From assembly GCF_017940815.1 (NCBI RefSeq), contig NZ_JAGAXX010000053.1:1-55565 (forward strand): a DNA stretch of 55,565 bases, read 5' to 3'. Of the stretch, positions 44,935 to 53,758 are shown one piece after another. Position numbers and translations under genes: made by a program. The notes under the pieces are model-generated. The model saw only the letters and a list, made by a program, of their open reading frames with translations, searched no databases and was not told where the DNA came from. Source of the stretch: Methanobrevibacter sp. (GTDB lineage Archaea; Methanobacteriota; Methanobacteria; Methanobacteriales; Methanobacteriaceae). Each line of letters opens with the position of its first letter. Positions within the stretch are counted from its first letter, which is position 1.

Positions 44935-45762
44935 TATCTCTTCCATTTTCAGACTGAAATTTAGGCTTCTTGATGAATGGGTCAATGCACCTATTGAGAT
45001 TATGTCAACACCAAGATTTGCATAATCCAACAATGTTTCATCAGTAATTCCGCCGGACACTTCAATCAATGAATTTTGACGAATATTGAGTTCATTCAAT
45101 TTATCAAGCACTTCCTTAACTTCAGCAGGACCCATATTGTCAAGCATCACAATATTCGCACCGTTTTTCACACATTCAACAGCATCATCCAGGCTTTCAA
45201 CTTCAATCTCTATTTTCTTGGAAAAGCTGGTGTTTTCCTTTGCTCTTAAAAGCGCTTTGAGAGGTGTTCCACAAGCGGCAATGTGATTGTCCTTAATCAA
45301 TACCATATCATCCAACGCAAACCTGTGAGTATCAGCACCCCCAACCTTTAAAGCATGCTTATCAAACTTGCCTATTGCAGGAGATGTCTTACGAGTTCCG
45401 GCAATCCTGACGCTTGAGCCCTTAACAAGCTCAACATAATGATTAGCGGCACTTGCAACACCACTCATTCTCATTAGCAAATTAAGTGCAGTCCTTTCTA
45501 AAAGCAAAATTGTCCTTGCATCCCCTTTGCAAGAGAGCAACAAGTCTTTTTTAGATATTTTACTACCTTCAGCCATCCAGAATTTGACTTGAACTCCAAA
45601 TTCCTCAAATAAATCTCGAATTATATTAATTCCTGCAAGAATCCCTTCATCCTTTGATATGATATATGCGTTTACAATCTTACCTTCGTCAACAACCGCA
45701 TTTGATGTGATGTCTCCGAATCCCTCATCTTCAGCAAGCATATATTCAATAATTTTTTCCAA
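44923..45762 (-). CDS. nadC: Nicotinate-nucleotide pyrophosphorylase (carboxylating)
   Basis: 279 residues. It converts quinolinate and PRPP to nicotinate mononucleotide, CO2 and pyrophosphate. Family motifs: RIAGTRKTSPAIGKFDKHAL (about residue 118), MVLIKDNHI (about 152) and IMLDNMG (about 204). The start is TTG 45762 after AGGTGAT. nadA is 1.7 kb away on the opposite strand, so the two steps are clustered but not co-transcribed. The aspartate-oxidising step (NadB or NadX) is not in the window. Confidence 0.95.
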   Translation of the reverse strand: MEKIIEYMLAEDEGFGDITSNAVVDEGKIVNAYIISKDEGILAGINIIRDLFEEFGVQVKFWMAEGSKISKKDLLLSCKGDARTILLLERTALNLLMRMSGVASAANHYVELVKGSSVRIAGTRKTSPAIGKFDKHALKVGGADTHRFALDDMVLIKDNHIAACGTPLKALLRAKENTSFSKKIEIEVESLDDAVECVKNGANIVMLDNMGPAEVKEVLDKLNELNIRQNSLIEVSGGITDETLLDYANLGVDIISIGALTHSSRSLNFSLKMEEISQS

Positions 45763-45833
45763 AAAATCACCTAAAATTTAATATGATTATGAATATATAT
45801 TAATTTAAGAAATTAATAAAAGTGAGTATTATT

Positions 45834-46733
45834 ATGGAAATAATTTTTTTAGGAACTTCATCAGCAGTTCATTCGAAAGAGAGAAACCATCCGTCAATTG
45901 CCCTTAAGGCCTTTGGCGATGTAATGCTGTTTGACTGCGGTGAAGGAACACAAAGGCAAATACTTTCCACAAAAGTAAGTCCAATGAAAATATCTAAAAT
46001 ATTCATAACACATTACCACGGAGACCACATCTTAGGCCTTCCGGGGCTGTTGCAATCAATGAGCCTGCATGGTAGAGAGACTCCCTTGACAATTTACGGC
46101 CCGAAAGGATTGAAAAACATTAAGAATGCCATCTACTCCTTAGGTTACTGTGCTATCGAATATCCGATTGAATTTATTGAAATAGACTCTGGAATTATTG
46201 AGGAAACCGAGGAGTATGTGATAACCGCCCAAAGGGTTAAGCACAATGTTCCATGTCTTGCATATTCGATTGAAGAGAAGAAAAAACCAAGATTCCTACG
46301 TGAAAAAGCCATTGAATTGGGAGTTCCTGTGGGTCCTGCATTTGGACGCTTGCACAATGGAGAGGAAGTTGAAGTTGACGGCAAAATCATAAAACCAGAA
46401 CAGGTACTGGGCGAACCTAGAAAAGGAAGAAAGATAACCTATTCCGGAGACACAAGACCCTGTGAGGAAATGATCAGTCTTGCAAAGGACAGTACCGTGC
46501 TTATCCATGAATCCACTTTTATTGAAAAAGAAAAAAGCAATGCAGAAGAGCATGCCCATTCAACTTCAATAGATGCTGCGTACATTGCAAAGGACTCAAA
46601 CAGCAAGGAATTGATTCTGACACACATCAGTACAAGATACAGCAAGGAATATGAAGAGATGATGTTGAACGAAGCCAAAGAAGTGTTTGAAAATACAAGA
46701 ATGGCTAAAGACCTAATGGAAATAGAATTATGA
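45834..46733 (+). CDS. rnz: Ribonuclease Z (tRNA 3' processing endonuclease)
   Basis: 299 residues from the ATG at 45834; an upstream GTG at 45822 is less likely. The metallo-beta-lactamase metal motif THYHGDHILG is near residue 60, with FDCGEGTQRQ before it and later motifs YSGDTRPCE and HSTSIDAAY. It removes the 3' trailer of tRNA precursors. The stop overlaps the mscS ATG by four bases, so it leads an rnz-mscS-nadA operon. Confidence 0.95.
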   Translation: MEIIFLGTSSAVHSKERNHPSIALKAFGDVMLFDCGEGTQRQILSTKVSPMKISKIFITHYHGDHILGLPGLLQSMSLHGRETPLTIYGPKGLKNIKNAIYSLGYCAIEYPIEFIEIDSGIIEETEEYVITAQRVKHNVPCLAYSIEEKKKPRFLREKAIELGVPVGPAFGRLHNGEEVEVDGKIIKPEQVLGEPRKGRKITYSGDTRPCEEMISLAKDSTVLIHESTFIEKEKSNAEEHAHSTSIDAAYIAKDSNSKELILTHISTRYSKEYEEMMLNEAKEVFENTRMAKDLMEIEL

Positions 46734-47482
46734 TTTTCCCAAACTTTAATGACCCCGCAACATATGTATTGTACCCCCTACTGGTAGTTATCATAGCATA
46801 CATAGCTACAAGAGTCACAGCACATGCACTAAACAGAATGAACAAATATAAAGATGATATGACTGCAATATACCTCATTAGAGACATAATCACTGCAGTC
46901 ATATATTTTGTTGCATTAATGATTGTTCTGCAAGTATTTGGAATCAATCTTGCAGGAACATTGTTGAGTGTAGGTATTGTAGGTATTGCAGTGAGTTTTG
47001 CAGCAAAAGATATCATTTCCAATTTATTTTCAGGAATAATGCTGATATTGGGAAGGAGCGTAAAAGTTGGAGATACTATTGAAATCAACGATAAAAAGGG
47101 ATATGTTGAAAAGATTTCTCTTAGATCCACTGTACTCGTTGACGATTATGGAGTTAGAAACAACGTTCCAAACTCAACATTGACAAACAACGAATATCTC
47201 CAATTCAAAGATACTGAAATGTATAGGGTAGACATCTTTGCAGGAATGCCTCTGGACATTGATATGGTGAACTTTAGAGAATACCTAATCAAAAAAATGA
47301 AAAGTTATCCAGAAATTTCAGACAAACCTCAACCAGACGTTTATGGAAGAGAGATAAGTTTTAAACAAAGTAAAGTTAAAGTATCATTCTGGGTAAAAGA
47401 CTTTAATGATAAAGATAAATATAAATTAATAATCATCAATGAAATTAGAAAATATATGGAAAAAGGTGAAAACGATGAATAG
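46730..47482 (+). CDS. mscS: MscS family mechanosensitive ion channel
   Basis: 250 residues. Two to three N-terminal helices lead to the pore-lining helix (VGIVGIAVSFAAKDIISN) followed by the conserved beta domain (SVKVGDTIEINDKKGYVEKI). It is a short-form MscS that protects against osmotic downshock. It overlaps rnz by four bases and nadA by eight. No functional link between the three genes is known, so the grouping may be only transcriptional. Confidence 0.93.
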   Translation: MIFPNFNDPATYVLYPLLVVIIAYIATRVTAHALNRMNKYKDDMTAIYLIRDIITAVIYFVALMIVLQVFGINLAGTLLSVGIVGIAVSFAAKDIISNLFSGIMLILGRSVKVGDTIEINDKKGYVEKISLRSTVLVDDYGVRNNVPNSTLTNNEYLQFKDTEMYRVDIFAGMPLDIDMVNFREYLIKKMKSYPEISDKPQPDVYGREISFKQSKVKVSFWVKDFNDKDKYKLIIINEIRKYMEKGENDE

Positions 47483-48392
47483 TCCACTTCAAGAAGAGAT
47501 ATTGAAATTAAAAGAAGATAAAAACGCTATAATCCTGGCACATAATTACCAACCAAAAGAAGTTCAAGAAATTGCCGATTTTCTTGGAGATTCACTGGAA
47601 TTATGTATCAAGGCATCCGAAATTGATGACAAAGACTTGGTAATCTTTTGTGGTGTGGATTTCATGGCTGAAACCGCATTTATTCTAAATCCAGACAAAA
47701 AAATCGTCATACCAACTCTTGAAGCGGAATGTCCTATGGCACACATGCTTCCAGAAGAAGAATTATTGAAAGCTAAAGAAGAGCACCCTGATGCAGGAGT
47801 CATTCTTTATGTGAACAGTATTGCCGAAGCTAAACAACATGCAGACACATTATGCACTTCCGCAAATGCCGTAAAAGTTACTGAAAGCTTGCCTCATAAT
47901 AAGATATTATTCGGACCTGACAAGAACCTAGGAACTCACGTTGCAGAAAAAATAGACAAGGAAATCATTCCAGTCCCAAAAGATGGTCACTGTTACGTTC
48001 ACAGACTATTCCATGTTGAAGATGTGGAACTTAAAAGAGAGCAATATCCTAATGCAGAGATAATCTGCCACCCAGAATGTAATATTGAAGTTCAAAAAGC
48101 AAGCGATGTTGTAATGTCAACTGGAGGAATGTTAAGACACATTGCTGAAAGTGACAAAGAGGAATTTGTTATCGGAACTGAAGTGGACATGATTACAAGA
48201 ATCAATTCAGAAGTTCCCGGCAAAAAGTTATATCCATTGCTTGAAGGGGCAATTTGTGAAACAATGAAATTGCACACCCTTGAAAAAATTAGAGATTCAC
48301 TTGTCAACGAGGCTCCAGAAGTCACATTGCCAAAAGATGTTGCTGACAAGTCAAGAAAAGCAGTTCAACACATGTTGGACGTTTCAAAATAG
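47475..48392 (+). CDS. nadA: Quinolinate synthase
   Basis: 305 residues from the ATG at 47475, five bases after AAGGTGA. It condenses iminoaspartate with dihydroxyacetone phosphate to quinolinate using a [4Fe-4S] cluster. The three cluster cysteines are visible in EAECPMAHM (about residue 82), CHPECNIEV (about 200) and EGAICETMK (about 270). The N-terminal ILAHNYQPKEVQ is diagnostic. The stop codon is inside a terminator hairpin. Confidence 0.96.
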   Translation: MNSPLQEEILKLKEDKNAIILAHNYQPKEVQEIADFLGDSLELCIKASEIDDKDLVIFCGVDFMAETAFILNPDKKIVIPTLEAECPMAHMLPEEELLKAKEEHPDAGVILYVNSIAEAKQHADTLCTSANAVKVTESLPHNKILFGPDKNLGTHVAEKIDKEIIPVPKDGHCYVHRLFHVEDVELKREQYPNAEIICHPECNIEVQKASDVVMSTGGMLRHIAESDKEEFVIGTEVDMITRINSEVPGKKLYPLLEGAICETMKLHTLEKIRDSLVNEAPEVTLPKDVADKSRKAVQHMLDVSK

Positions 48393-48416
48393 CTAGATTA
48401 CTAGCTACTCTTTTTT
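48390..48416 (+). terminator. Hairpin terminator overlapping the nadA stop codon
   Basis: Seven-base stem TAGCTAG / CTAGCTA with an ATTA loop (48390-48407), followed by CTC and six T. The first TAG of the stem is the nadA stop. Confidence 0.75.
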
Positions 48417-49409
48417 ATTTTTTAAACTATCCATAAACAATTTCAAATCATCTTCAATTATTGAACAATCATCATAGTCCACACGGTCCTCTTTTGAATC
48501 AAAAATGACGACAGTTGCATTTTCTATCATGTTTTCCAACGGCAATACGTCAAATTCTGGAGTATAATACATATCATCGTCAGAACTAACGATTAACATT
48601 TCCGCCTTGATGTTTTTTAATTTATCCTCCAAATTATACTCTAAAACTGCCTCATTACGCAAATTGAAATCATAGATGTCTGTGAACAAACCTTCATCAA
48701 CATAATCATCCATCAAAACATCAATCTCCTCATTGGACATGTTTTGAAATATTTTTTTGGAAAATTGATTTGAATATAACAATTTGTTTATGGAAACCAT
48801 GATTCTGGATAATGAATCACTGTATAAATCTGAATAAAAATCGTCATTGGATTCTATAATGCTTTCCATACATTTGGAGACAACATAACGGTACCCATTT
48901 GTTTTATATGAACTTCCAGCAACCATTATGAAATCCATTTCATCAGGATACTCACAAGCCCAAGTGTATGCCTCATATCCTCCGACACCACGACTTATAA
49001 TTCCAAAAACATGATCTATCCCAAATCTTTCTTTTAGAAACTGCCTTTTGAAATTAACACGATCTTTCATAGTGTATTTTGGAAAATTGTGCTTAAGATT
49101 TGTGGTGGAAGGTGAACATGAATCAGGGAATCCCAAGGAAGTGATTGAAATAAAATAGTACTCGTTAAAATCCAAAGGTTTGCCTTCGGCAGTGAGCTTA
49201 TATAAATCATCTAAAGAGGAATAGTTACCATTAAATGTATGGCAATAAACAATTACATTAGTGATTTTTCCATCGTCATCAAATTTTGGAGTTCCTTTTG
49301 CGGAATATTCAACGACAACATCATTTAAAACTCTTCCAGACTCAAATTCAAACTCATCCAATGAGCATTTATCGTATCCAATGAAAAAATCGTTTGTAAT
49401 TCCCATCAT
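48405..49409 (-). CDS. MetX-like alpha/beta hydrolase homologue lacking catalytic Ser and His
   Basis: 334 residues, clearly paralogous to the protein encoded at 49790 along its whole length (for example CSPSTTNLKHNFPKYT and FLKERFGIDHV). At the nucleophile elbow the paralogue has IGNSMGG, while this protein has ISRGVGG, so serine is replaced by glycine. At the histidine position the paralogue has DSDLGHLCF and this one DSKEDRVDY. The aspartate region is kept. It is therefore probably a pseudoenzyme. The frame is intact over 1 kb and the ATG follows AAGGTGTG, so it is maintained, not decaying. It is the third gene of an operon with the active-looking paralogue and a small acidic protein. Confidence 0.85.
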   Translation of the reverse strand: MMGITNDFFIGYDKCSLDEFEFESGRVLNDVVVEYSAKGTPKFDDDGKITNVIVYCHTFNGNYSSLDDLYKLTAEGKPLDFNEYYFISITSLGFPDSCSPSTTNLKHNFPKYTMKDRVNFKRQFLKERFGIDHVFGIISRGVGGYEAYTWACEYPDEMDFIMVAGSSYKTNGYRYVVSKCMESIIESNDDFYSDLYSDSLSRIMVSINKLLYSNQFSKKIFQNMSNEEIDVLMDDYVDEGLFTDIYDFNLRNEAVLEYNLEDKLKNIKAEMLIVSSDDDMYYTPEFDVLPLENMIENATVVIFDSKEDRVDYDDCSIIEDDLKLFMDSLKNKKE

Positions 49410-49505
49410 TTAAACACACCTTGTTGTTATTATAGTATATAATTAAACAAAGTATATAAAATTTGCTTGGTTTTAATCAAAAACTATAAATAAAGATTAA
49501 TTAGT

Positions 49506-49781
49506 TTACATATCTTCCAAAAAGCTTGATAAAAATACATTCATTTCAATTTCCTCACGTGCTATGAAATCATCAAGCCTAATTTTTGCAACATCACTTT
49601 GGAAAGGATACAAATCTTCATCAAAATAGCTTTTAATAAAAAGGGAGCCATCATCAATTCTTGTCTGTTCCTCTAAAGACTCTTTCAGAAAATCCAATTG
49701 ATCTTGAGACAATTCATCAACCTTATATTCAACAAAATATTTGTCCCCCTCATTGCCATAATCAATTATATTTACAATCAT
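49506..49781 (-). CDS. Small acidic protein between two hydrolase paralogues
   Basis: 91 residues, no signal peptide or membrane helix. It is acidic with a strand-helix layout (VNIIDYGNEGDKYFVEYKV, then QLDFLKESLEEQT). I do not recognise a family. The ATG follows AGGTGAT by three bases, and the ribosome binding site overlaps the stop of the upstream hydrolase gene (gap of eight bases). It probably acts together with the two hydrolases it lies between. Confidence 0.75.
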   Translation of the reverse strand: MIVNIIDYGNEGDKYFVEYKVDELSQDQLDFLKESLEEQTRIDDGSLFIKSYFDEDLYPFQSDVAKIRLDDFIAREEIEMNVFLSSFLEDM

Positions 49782-49789
49782 GAAATCAC

Positions 49790-50776
49790 CTAAAAATCAT
49801 CCATAAACTCATTCAATTCATCTGAAATATCTTCAAGCACGTTAAAGCACAAATGACCCAAATCAGAATCCATTATGATTAATTGAGCATCACGTATCAT
49901 TTCAGACATTGGAATTCCGTCAAGTTCCGGAGGAAAATGAGGGTCCTGTTTGCAGGAAATGATTAAAACCTTAGATTTAATCTTGTCCAAGTCATCTTCA
50001 ACGTCATAATTCATGCAGGATTCGTTGCAATATTTCAAGTCATAAATGTCAATTTCCATCATTTCATTGCCAAAACTTTCCAATTCAGCCGCAAGTTCAT
50101 CATTTGACATGTCCCTTAATGCCTTTTTAGAAAGTCCAAAATTGAATTCCGCCAAGTTTGCCAATCTTAAAGTCCTGAGCAATGAATAGGTCATTTCTCC
50201 TTTTGCATAATCCGGATCGGAGGTGATTATTTCATCCACAAATTTTGAAAGGACATAATCATGGCCTGCAACCTTATAACTGCTTACACCGACAATTAAA
50301 AAATCAGAAAAATCCAGATAATGAATGGCTGAAGTCAAGCTGACAAAACCGCCCATGGAGTTTCCAATCATTCCCAAAACATGATCAATATTGAATTTTT
50401 CCTTAAGGAATTGCTTTTGGAAATTGACAACATCCAAAATGGAATATTTTGGAAATTTGCTGTTCAAGTTTGTAGTTGATGGAGAGCATGAGCCAGGAGA
50501 GCCCAATGCAGTAAGGGAAATGAAAAAATATTTGTTTTCATCAAAGGCATCTCCCTCGCCAACCAACGGAGCAATTTTCTTCATTGATGAATAATTTCCA
50601 AGAGATCCATGACAGTATAAAACCGCATTTTTTATTATGCCGTTTTCATCATAAGCAGGAGTTCCAAAAGTCATATACTCAACCTGAACCCCATTTAAGA
50701 CCTCACCATTTTCAAATTCAAATGAATCCATAGTGTAATATTCATTTTTTCCTTCAAAATACTCATCATCGTAAAT
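49790..50776 (-). CDS. MetX-like alpha/beta hydrolase with intact triad and probable ATT start
   Basis: 328 residues if begun at the ATT 50776. It resembles homoserine O-acetyltransferase-type hydrolases: VEYMTFGTPAYDENG, YCHGSLGNYSS, then the nucleophile elbow IGNSMGGFVS (about residue 140), an aspartate in SCKQDPHFPPELDG and the histidine in DSDLGHLCF. The first ATG (50731) has no ribosome binding site. Upstream codons read DEYFEGKNEYYTMDSFEFENG, which aligns with NDFFIGYDKCSLDEFEFESG of the paralogue (each shown in full at no more than 20 residues or so), so the protein begins before the ATG. The only SD-placed codon is ATT, after GGAGGAATTTAT. The true acyl substrate is unknown; a real methionine-pathway role is not supported by neighbours. 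Confidence 0.82.
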   Translation of the reverse strand: MYDDEYFEGKNEYYTMDSFEFENGEVLNGVQVEYMTFGTPAYDENGIIKNAVLYCHGSLGNYSSMKKIAPLVGEGDAFDENKYFFISLTALGSPGSCSPSTTNLNSKFPKYSILDVVNFQKQFLKEKFNIDHVLGMIGNSMGGFVSLTSAIHYLDFSDFLIVGVSSYKVAGHDYVLSKFVDEIITSDPDYAKGEMTYSLLRTLRLANLAEFNFGLSKKALRDMSNDELAAELESFGNEMMEIDIYDLKYCNESCMNYDVEDDLDKIKSKVLIISCKQDPHFPPELDGIPMSEMIRDAQLIIMDSDLGHLCFNVLEDISDELNEFMDDF

Positions 50777-50788
50777 ATAAATTCCTCC
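50774..50788 (-). promoter_or_regulatory. Ribosome binding site and putative ATT start of the MetX-like hydrolase
   Basis: The minus strand reads GGAGGAATTTATATT, identical over 15 bases to 24498-24512. The in-frame ATT is 50776-50774. No ATG, GTG or TTG lies between the upstream in-frame TAA and the ATG at 50731. Confidence 0.65.
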
Positions 50789-50854
50789 GCATAAATTCTG
50801 TATATTCCTTTGAAAAACAAATTATTTAAATTAAACTAAACAATGTTTATTGTG

Positions 50855-51637
50855 ATGAAATATAAAATTTTAGAACACCCAAGTTGCGAAGATGCATATG
50901 ACCTCGTTCAGGACGCATTGAGAAAACGAGCAACAATAATGATGTTTGCATGCTGCAAAGTTAATTATGAAGGTCGTGCATTAAGTGAACTTAACTGGGG
51001 AGAACGCATAATTATGATTAAACCGGATGGTGCATTTTTAATCCATCAAGAAAAAAAAGTCGAACCGGTCAATTGGCAACCGCCGAAATCAAGAACCAGA
51101 ACATATATCAAAAATGAAAACCTTTTTTTAGAAAGCCACAGAAGAACACCTAAAGAGCTTTTAACCGCAGAGGTTAGAAAAATCCAGTTCATTAGTTATG
51201 CCAACATGGAAGACTTCGAAGAGCTCGAACAGGCAGGCTATGAAAAGGACATGAGCGACATGATTATGGAAAAGCCCCATCTCATTGAAGAAGGTTTCAC
51301 ACCTACCACACGAGAATACAGCGTAGAACATGGTTTTATCGACATACTTGGAAAAGATAAAGACAATAACCTGATGATACTGGAATTGAAAGCCCGTAAG
51401 GCAGGAGTTACTGCCGTGAAACAATTGAGAAGATACATTCAGGATATGGAAAATACCGAAAACGATTATCTAAGAGAAGTCAATGCTGAAAAGAAAAAGA
51501 TTAGAGGATTGCTTGTCGCACCATCAATAATGGATGATGCATTAGAGCTAATCGAAGAAGAAGGCATTGAATTTGTCTCAGTAGAACCTCCTCGTGAGTT
51601 AAAAAGAGATAAAAAGGTAACATTAGATGCATTTTAG
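50855..51637 (+). CDS. nucS: Endonuclease NucS (EndoMS)
   Basis: 260 residues from the ATG at 50855; ATG 50843 is an alternative. NucS/EndoMS cuts DNA at mismatches or at branched ends and in archaea works with the sliding clamp. The N-terminal DNA-binding domain shows YEGRALSELNWGERIIMIKPDG and PVNWQPPKSR (shown in parts). The C-terminal RecB-like nuclease has GFIDILGKD (catalytic Asp, about residue 160) and ILELKARK (Glu and Lys, about 178). Its end overlaps the convergent gene at 51634 by four bases. Confidence 0.94.
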   Translation: MKYKILEHPSCEDAYDLVQDALRKRATIMMFACCKVNYEGRALSELNWGERIIMIKPDGAFLIHQEKKVEPVNWQPPKSRTRTYIKNENLFLESHRRTPKELLTAEVRKIQFISYANMEDFEELEQAGYEKDMSDMIMEKPHLIEEGFTPTTREYSVEHGFIDILGKDKDNNLMILELKARKAGVTAVKQLRRYIQDMENTENDYLREVNAEKKKIRGLLVAPSIMDDALELIEEEGIEFVSVEPPRELKRDKKVTLDAF

Positions 51638-52113
51638 TCCAATGCATCCTCAATTTTTTTCAATTCATCTTGGAAATATTTTTTTGTAAAGTCATTGGCC
51701 GGAATAGAAGTGGTCACATGACAATCTTTTTCTAATTTATATATGAGATAATCTTCAGTTTCAAGTGAAAGAGTGTCTTCATCACTTAATAATTCTAATC
51801 CTTCCAATTCATCCATGATATTGTTGAATTCTGTTTTTTCAAGTTCAATAGCCTCATCCAGTTCCATCTCTTGCACTTTTGGATTCAATTGTAATGCGAT
51901 TGCGACAAAACCATTAACAGTTTTATCTGAAATTTCAAAACGAGAATTTCTGATTTCATCCATAGAGAACTTAATGTGAGTCACTGTGTTTTTAGTGACA
52001 GGAATTTCTCTAGACAAACCAATTTGATTGATTTCATAATGGTTTTTCCAATCACCCACTTTGTAAACTGCATAATTTATATCATCAAGATTAATAATTT
52101 TTTCATCTGCCAT
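51634..52113 (-). CDS. Conserved protein of unknown function
   Basis: 159 residues, no signal peptide or membrane segment, acidic (about a quarter Asp and Glu). Predicted strands (YAVYKVGDWKNHYEINQIG) precede two helices (ELDEAIELEKTEFNNIMDEL) and a strand (YLIYKLEKDCHVTTSI). I do not recognise a family. The start ATG follows GTGATAAT. It is convergent with nucS and divergent from the gene at 52184 with 70 bases between starts. Confidence 0.7.
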   Translation of the reverse strand: MADEKIINLDDINYAVYKVGDWKNHYEINQIGLSREIPVTKNTVTHIKFSMDEIRNSRFEISDKTVNGFVAIALQLNPKVQEMELDEAIELEKTEFNNIMDELEGLELLSDEDTLSLETEDYLIYKLEKDCHVTTSIPANDFTKKYFQDELKKIEDALD

Positions 52114-52183
52114 ATTATCACACTTTATTAAATATATTTTTATATTATAATTAATAAATGTAAATTTTAATGGAGGTCAAAGT

Positions 52184-52885
52184 GTGAAAAAATGTCCAAA
52201 ATGTGGAAATCCTAGTTATGATGGTGCTCCTGTTTGTGGAAATTGTGGTTACAATTTTCCAAAACCAAAAGTTGTAGCCCCTAAAAGCGAGGATATCTTC
52301 CAACAAGAACCAAAAGTTGAAAAAGAATCCAATGATGAAGATACAATCAGTATTATAAAAAGTCATAAACTTCTTATTGGTGCAATAATACTTATAACAT
52401 TAATCGTTATTTGCGGAATTGTCCTTACAGGATCAAATAGCAACTCCAACTCACCATTACAATCAGGCAATAATGGAATGTCATATGCCGATGGAGAGTT
52501 CTCATTTAAATATCCTGACAATTGGAAGGAAGTAAACGGAAGTGATGAAACTCACCCTGGAGCAAAATTCTTCCAAAATGACAATAATACCACAATTGAG
52601 TATTATAATGTTACAAGCAATGCAGATTCCGTAAAAGAGATAGCTCAAAGCATCATCACATCTGCACAAGGAAAAGGTGCTTATGTAGAACTTGTTGAAA
52701 CAATAACCCTAGACGGTAGAAATACCTCAAATATTGTTTTAGAAGATGCTGATGGAGACTACACTCGTTATGTTTCAATGTTTAGCGATGGAATGACATA
52801 TGTATTAAAAGTTAACGGAGATTCAATGAATACCGTTACTTCCGAAGAAGTAAATTCCATTATAAACACTGCAGATATTGCTTAA
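52184..52885 (+). CDS. Zinc ribbon - TM - PsbP-like secreted domain protein
   Basis: 233 residues with a GTG start after GGAGGTC. An N-terminal zinc ribbon (CPKCGNPSYDGAPVCGNCG, residues 4-22) is cytoplasmic. One membrane helix (about 62-82, LLIGAIILITLIVICGIVL) leads to an extracellular Asn/Ser-rich spacer and a beta-rich domain from about residue 100 (FSFKYPDNWKEVNG, then TLDGRNTSNIVLED and MTYVLKVNGD) of PsbP-like/DUF type. This layout is common in Methanobrevibacter; the function is unknown. The terminator overlaps its stop. Confidence 0.82.
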   Translation: MKKCPKCGNPSYDGAPVCGNCGYNFPKPKVVAPKSEDIFQQEPKVEKESNDEDTISIIKSHKLLIGAIILITLIVICGIVLTGSNSNSNSPLQSGNNGMSYADGEFSFKYPDNWKEVNGSDETHPGAKFFQNDNNTTIEYYNVTSNADSVKEIAQSIITSAQGKGAYVELVETITLDGRNTSNIVLEDADGDYTRYVSMFSDGMTYVLKVNGDSMNTVTSEEVNSIINTADIA

Positions 52886-52920
52886 GTATGAAAATTTAAT
52901 TTCATACTTTTTCTATTTTT
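52884..52920 (+). terminator. Hairpin terminator after the zinc ribbon-TM gene
   Basis: Ten-base stem AAGTATGAAA / TTTCATACTT with a six-base loop (52884-52909), followed by TTTTCTATTTTT. The stem begins within the stop codon. Confidence 0.72.
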
Positions 52921-52930
52921 AAAGATTATC

Positions 52931-53758
52931 ATGACAAAAATCAAACTTGCTCTTTGTCAAATGAATGTTATTGACAATAAAAAGGCCAACCTCGAAACTG
53001 CCCGCTCAATGATTGCAAGCAGCGCAGAGGAAAACGCTGATTTTATAATTTTACCTGAAATGTTTAACTGCCCTTATTCAAATGACAAGTTCATTGAATA
53101 TTGTGAAACTGAAAACAGCAGCCAAACATTAAAGAGCATTTCAGAATTATCAAAAGAGAATGACGTTTATATCCTGGCAGGATCAATTCCTGAAAAGGAA
53201 GGCAACAAATTATTTAATACTAGCTATCTTTTTGATAAAAATGGAGACATAATCGGCAAGCACCGTAAAATGCATCTTTTTGACATTGACGTTAAGGACA
53301 AAATCACTTTCAAGGAATCAGATGTCTTAACCGCAGGAGATGGAGTCACAGTTGTTGAGACAGAATTTGGAAAAATAGGCATTGGAATATGTTATGACAT
53401 CCGTTTTCCAGAACTTGCAAGGATAATGGTTGAAAAGGGAGCATCAATACTATGCTATCCCGGTGCATTCAACATGACCACCGGCCCTGCCCATTGGGAA
53501 CTGTTATTCAGGTCAAGAGCATTGGACAATCAGGTTTTCTGTATTGGCGTGGCACCTGCCCTTAATGAAAATGCAAGCTATCACAGCTACGGCCATTCAA
53601 TTGTTGCAAACCCCTGGGGAGAAGTATTGTCACAAGGCGATGAAAAAGAGCAGATAATATTCTGTGAAATTGATTTGGATGAAATAAAAAAAATAAGAGA
53701 AGAACTTCCTCTTTTAAAGAACAAAAGGGAAGATCTTTATGAAACTAAATTATTTTAA
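52931..53758 (+). CDS. Carbon-nitrogen hydrolase (omega-amidase/nitrilase-like)
   Basis: 275 residues of the nitrilase superfamily. The Glu-Lys-Cys triad is visible: ILPEMFN (Glu about residue 42), KHRKMHLFD (Lys about 114) and GIGICYDIRFPEL (Cys about 152). MFNCPYSNDKF and the sequence after the cysteine resemble Nit2/omega-amidase, which hydrolyses deaminated amide metabolites; N-carbamoyl amidase activity is an alternative. The ATG has no ribosome binding site and may be on a short leader. The last nine bases overlap the convergent HEAT gene. Confidence 0.9.
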   Translation: MTKIKLALCQMNVIDNKKANLETARSMIASSAEENADFIILPEMFNCPYSNDKFIEYCETENSSQTLKSISELSKENDVYILAGSIPEKEGNKLFNTSYLFDKNGDIIGKHRKMHLFDIDVKDKITFKESDVLTAGDGVTVVETEFGKIGIGICYDIRFPELARIMVEKGASILCYPGAFNMTTGPAHWELLFRSRALDNQVFCIGVAPALNENASYHSYGHSIVANPWGEVLSQGDEKEQIIFCEIDLDEIKKIREELPLLKNKREDLYETKLF

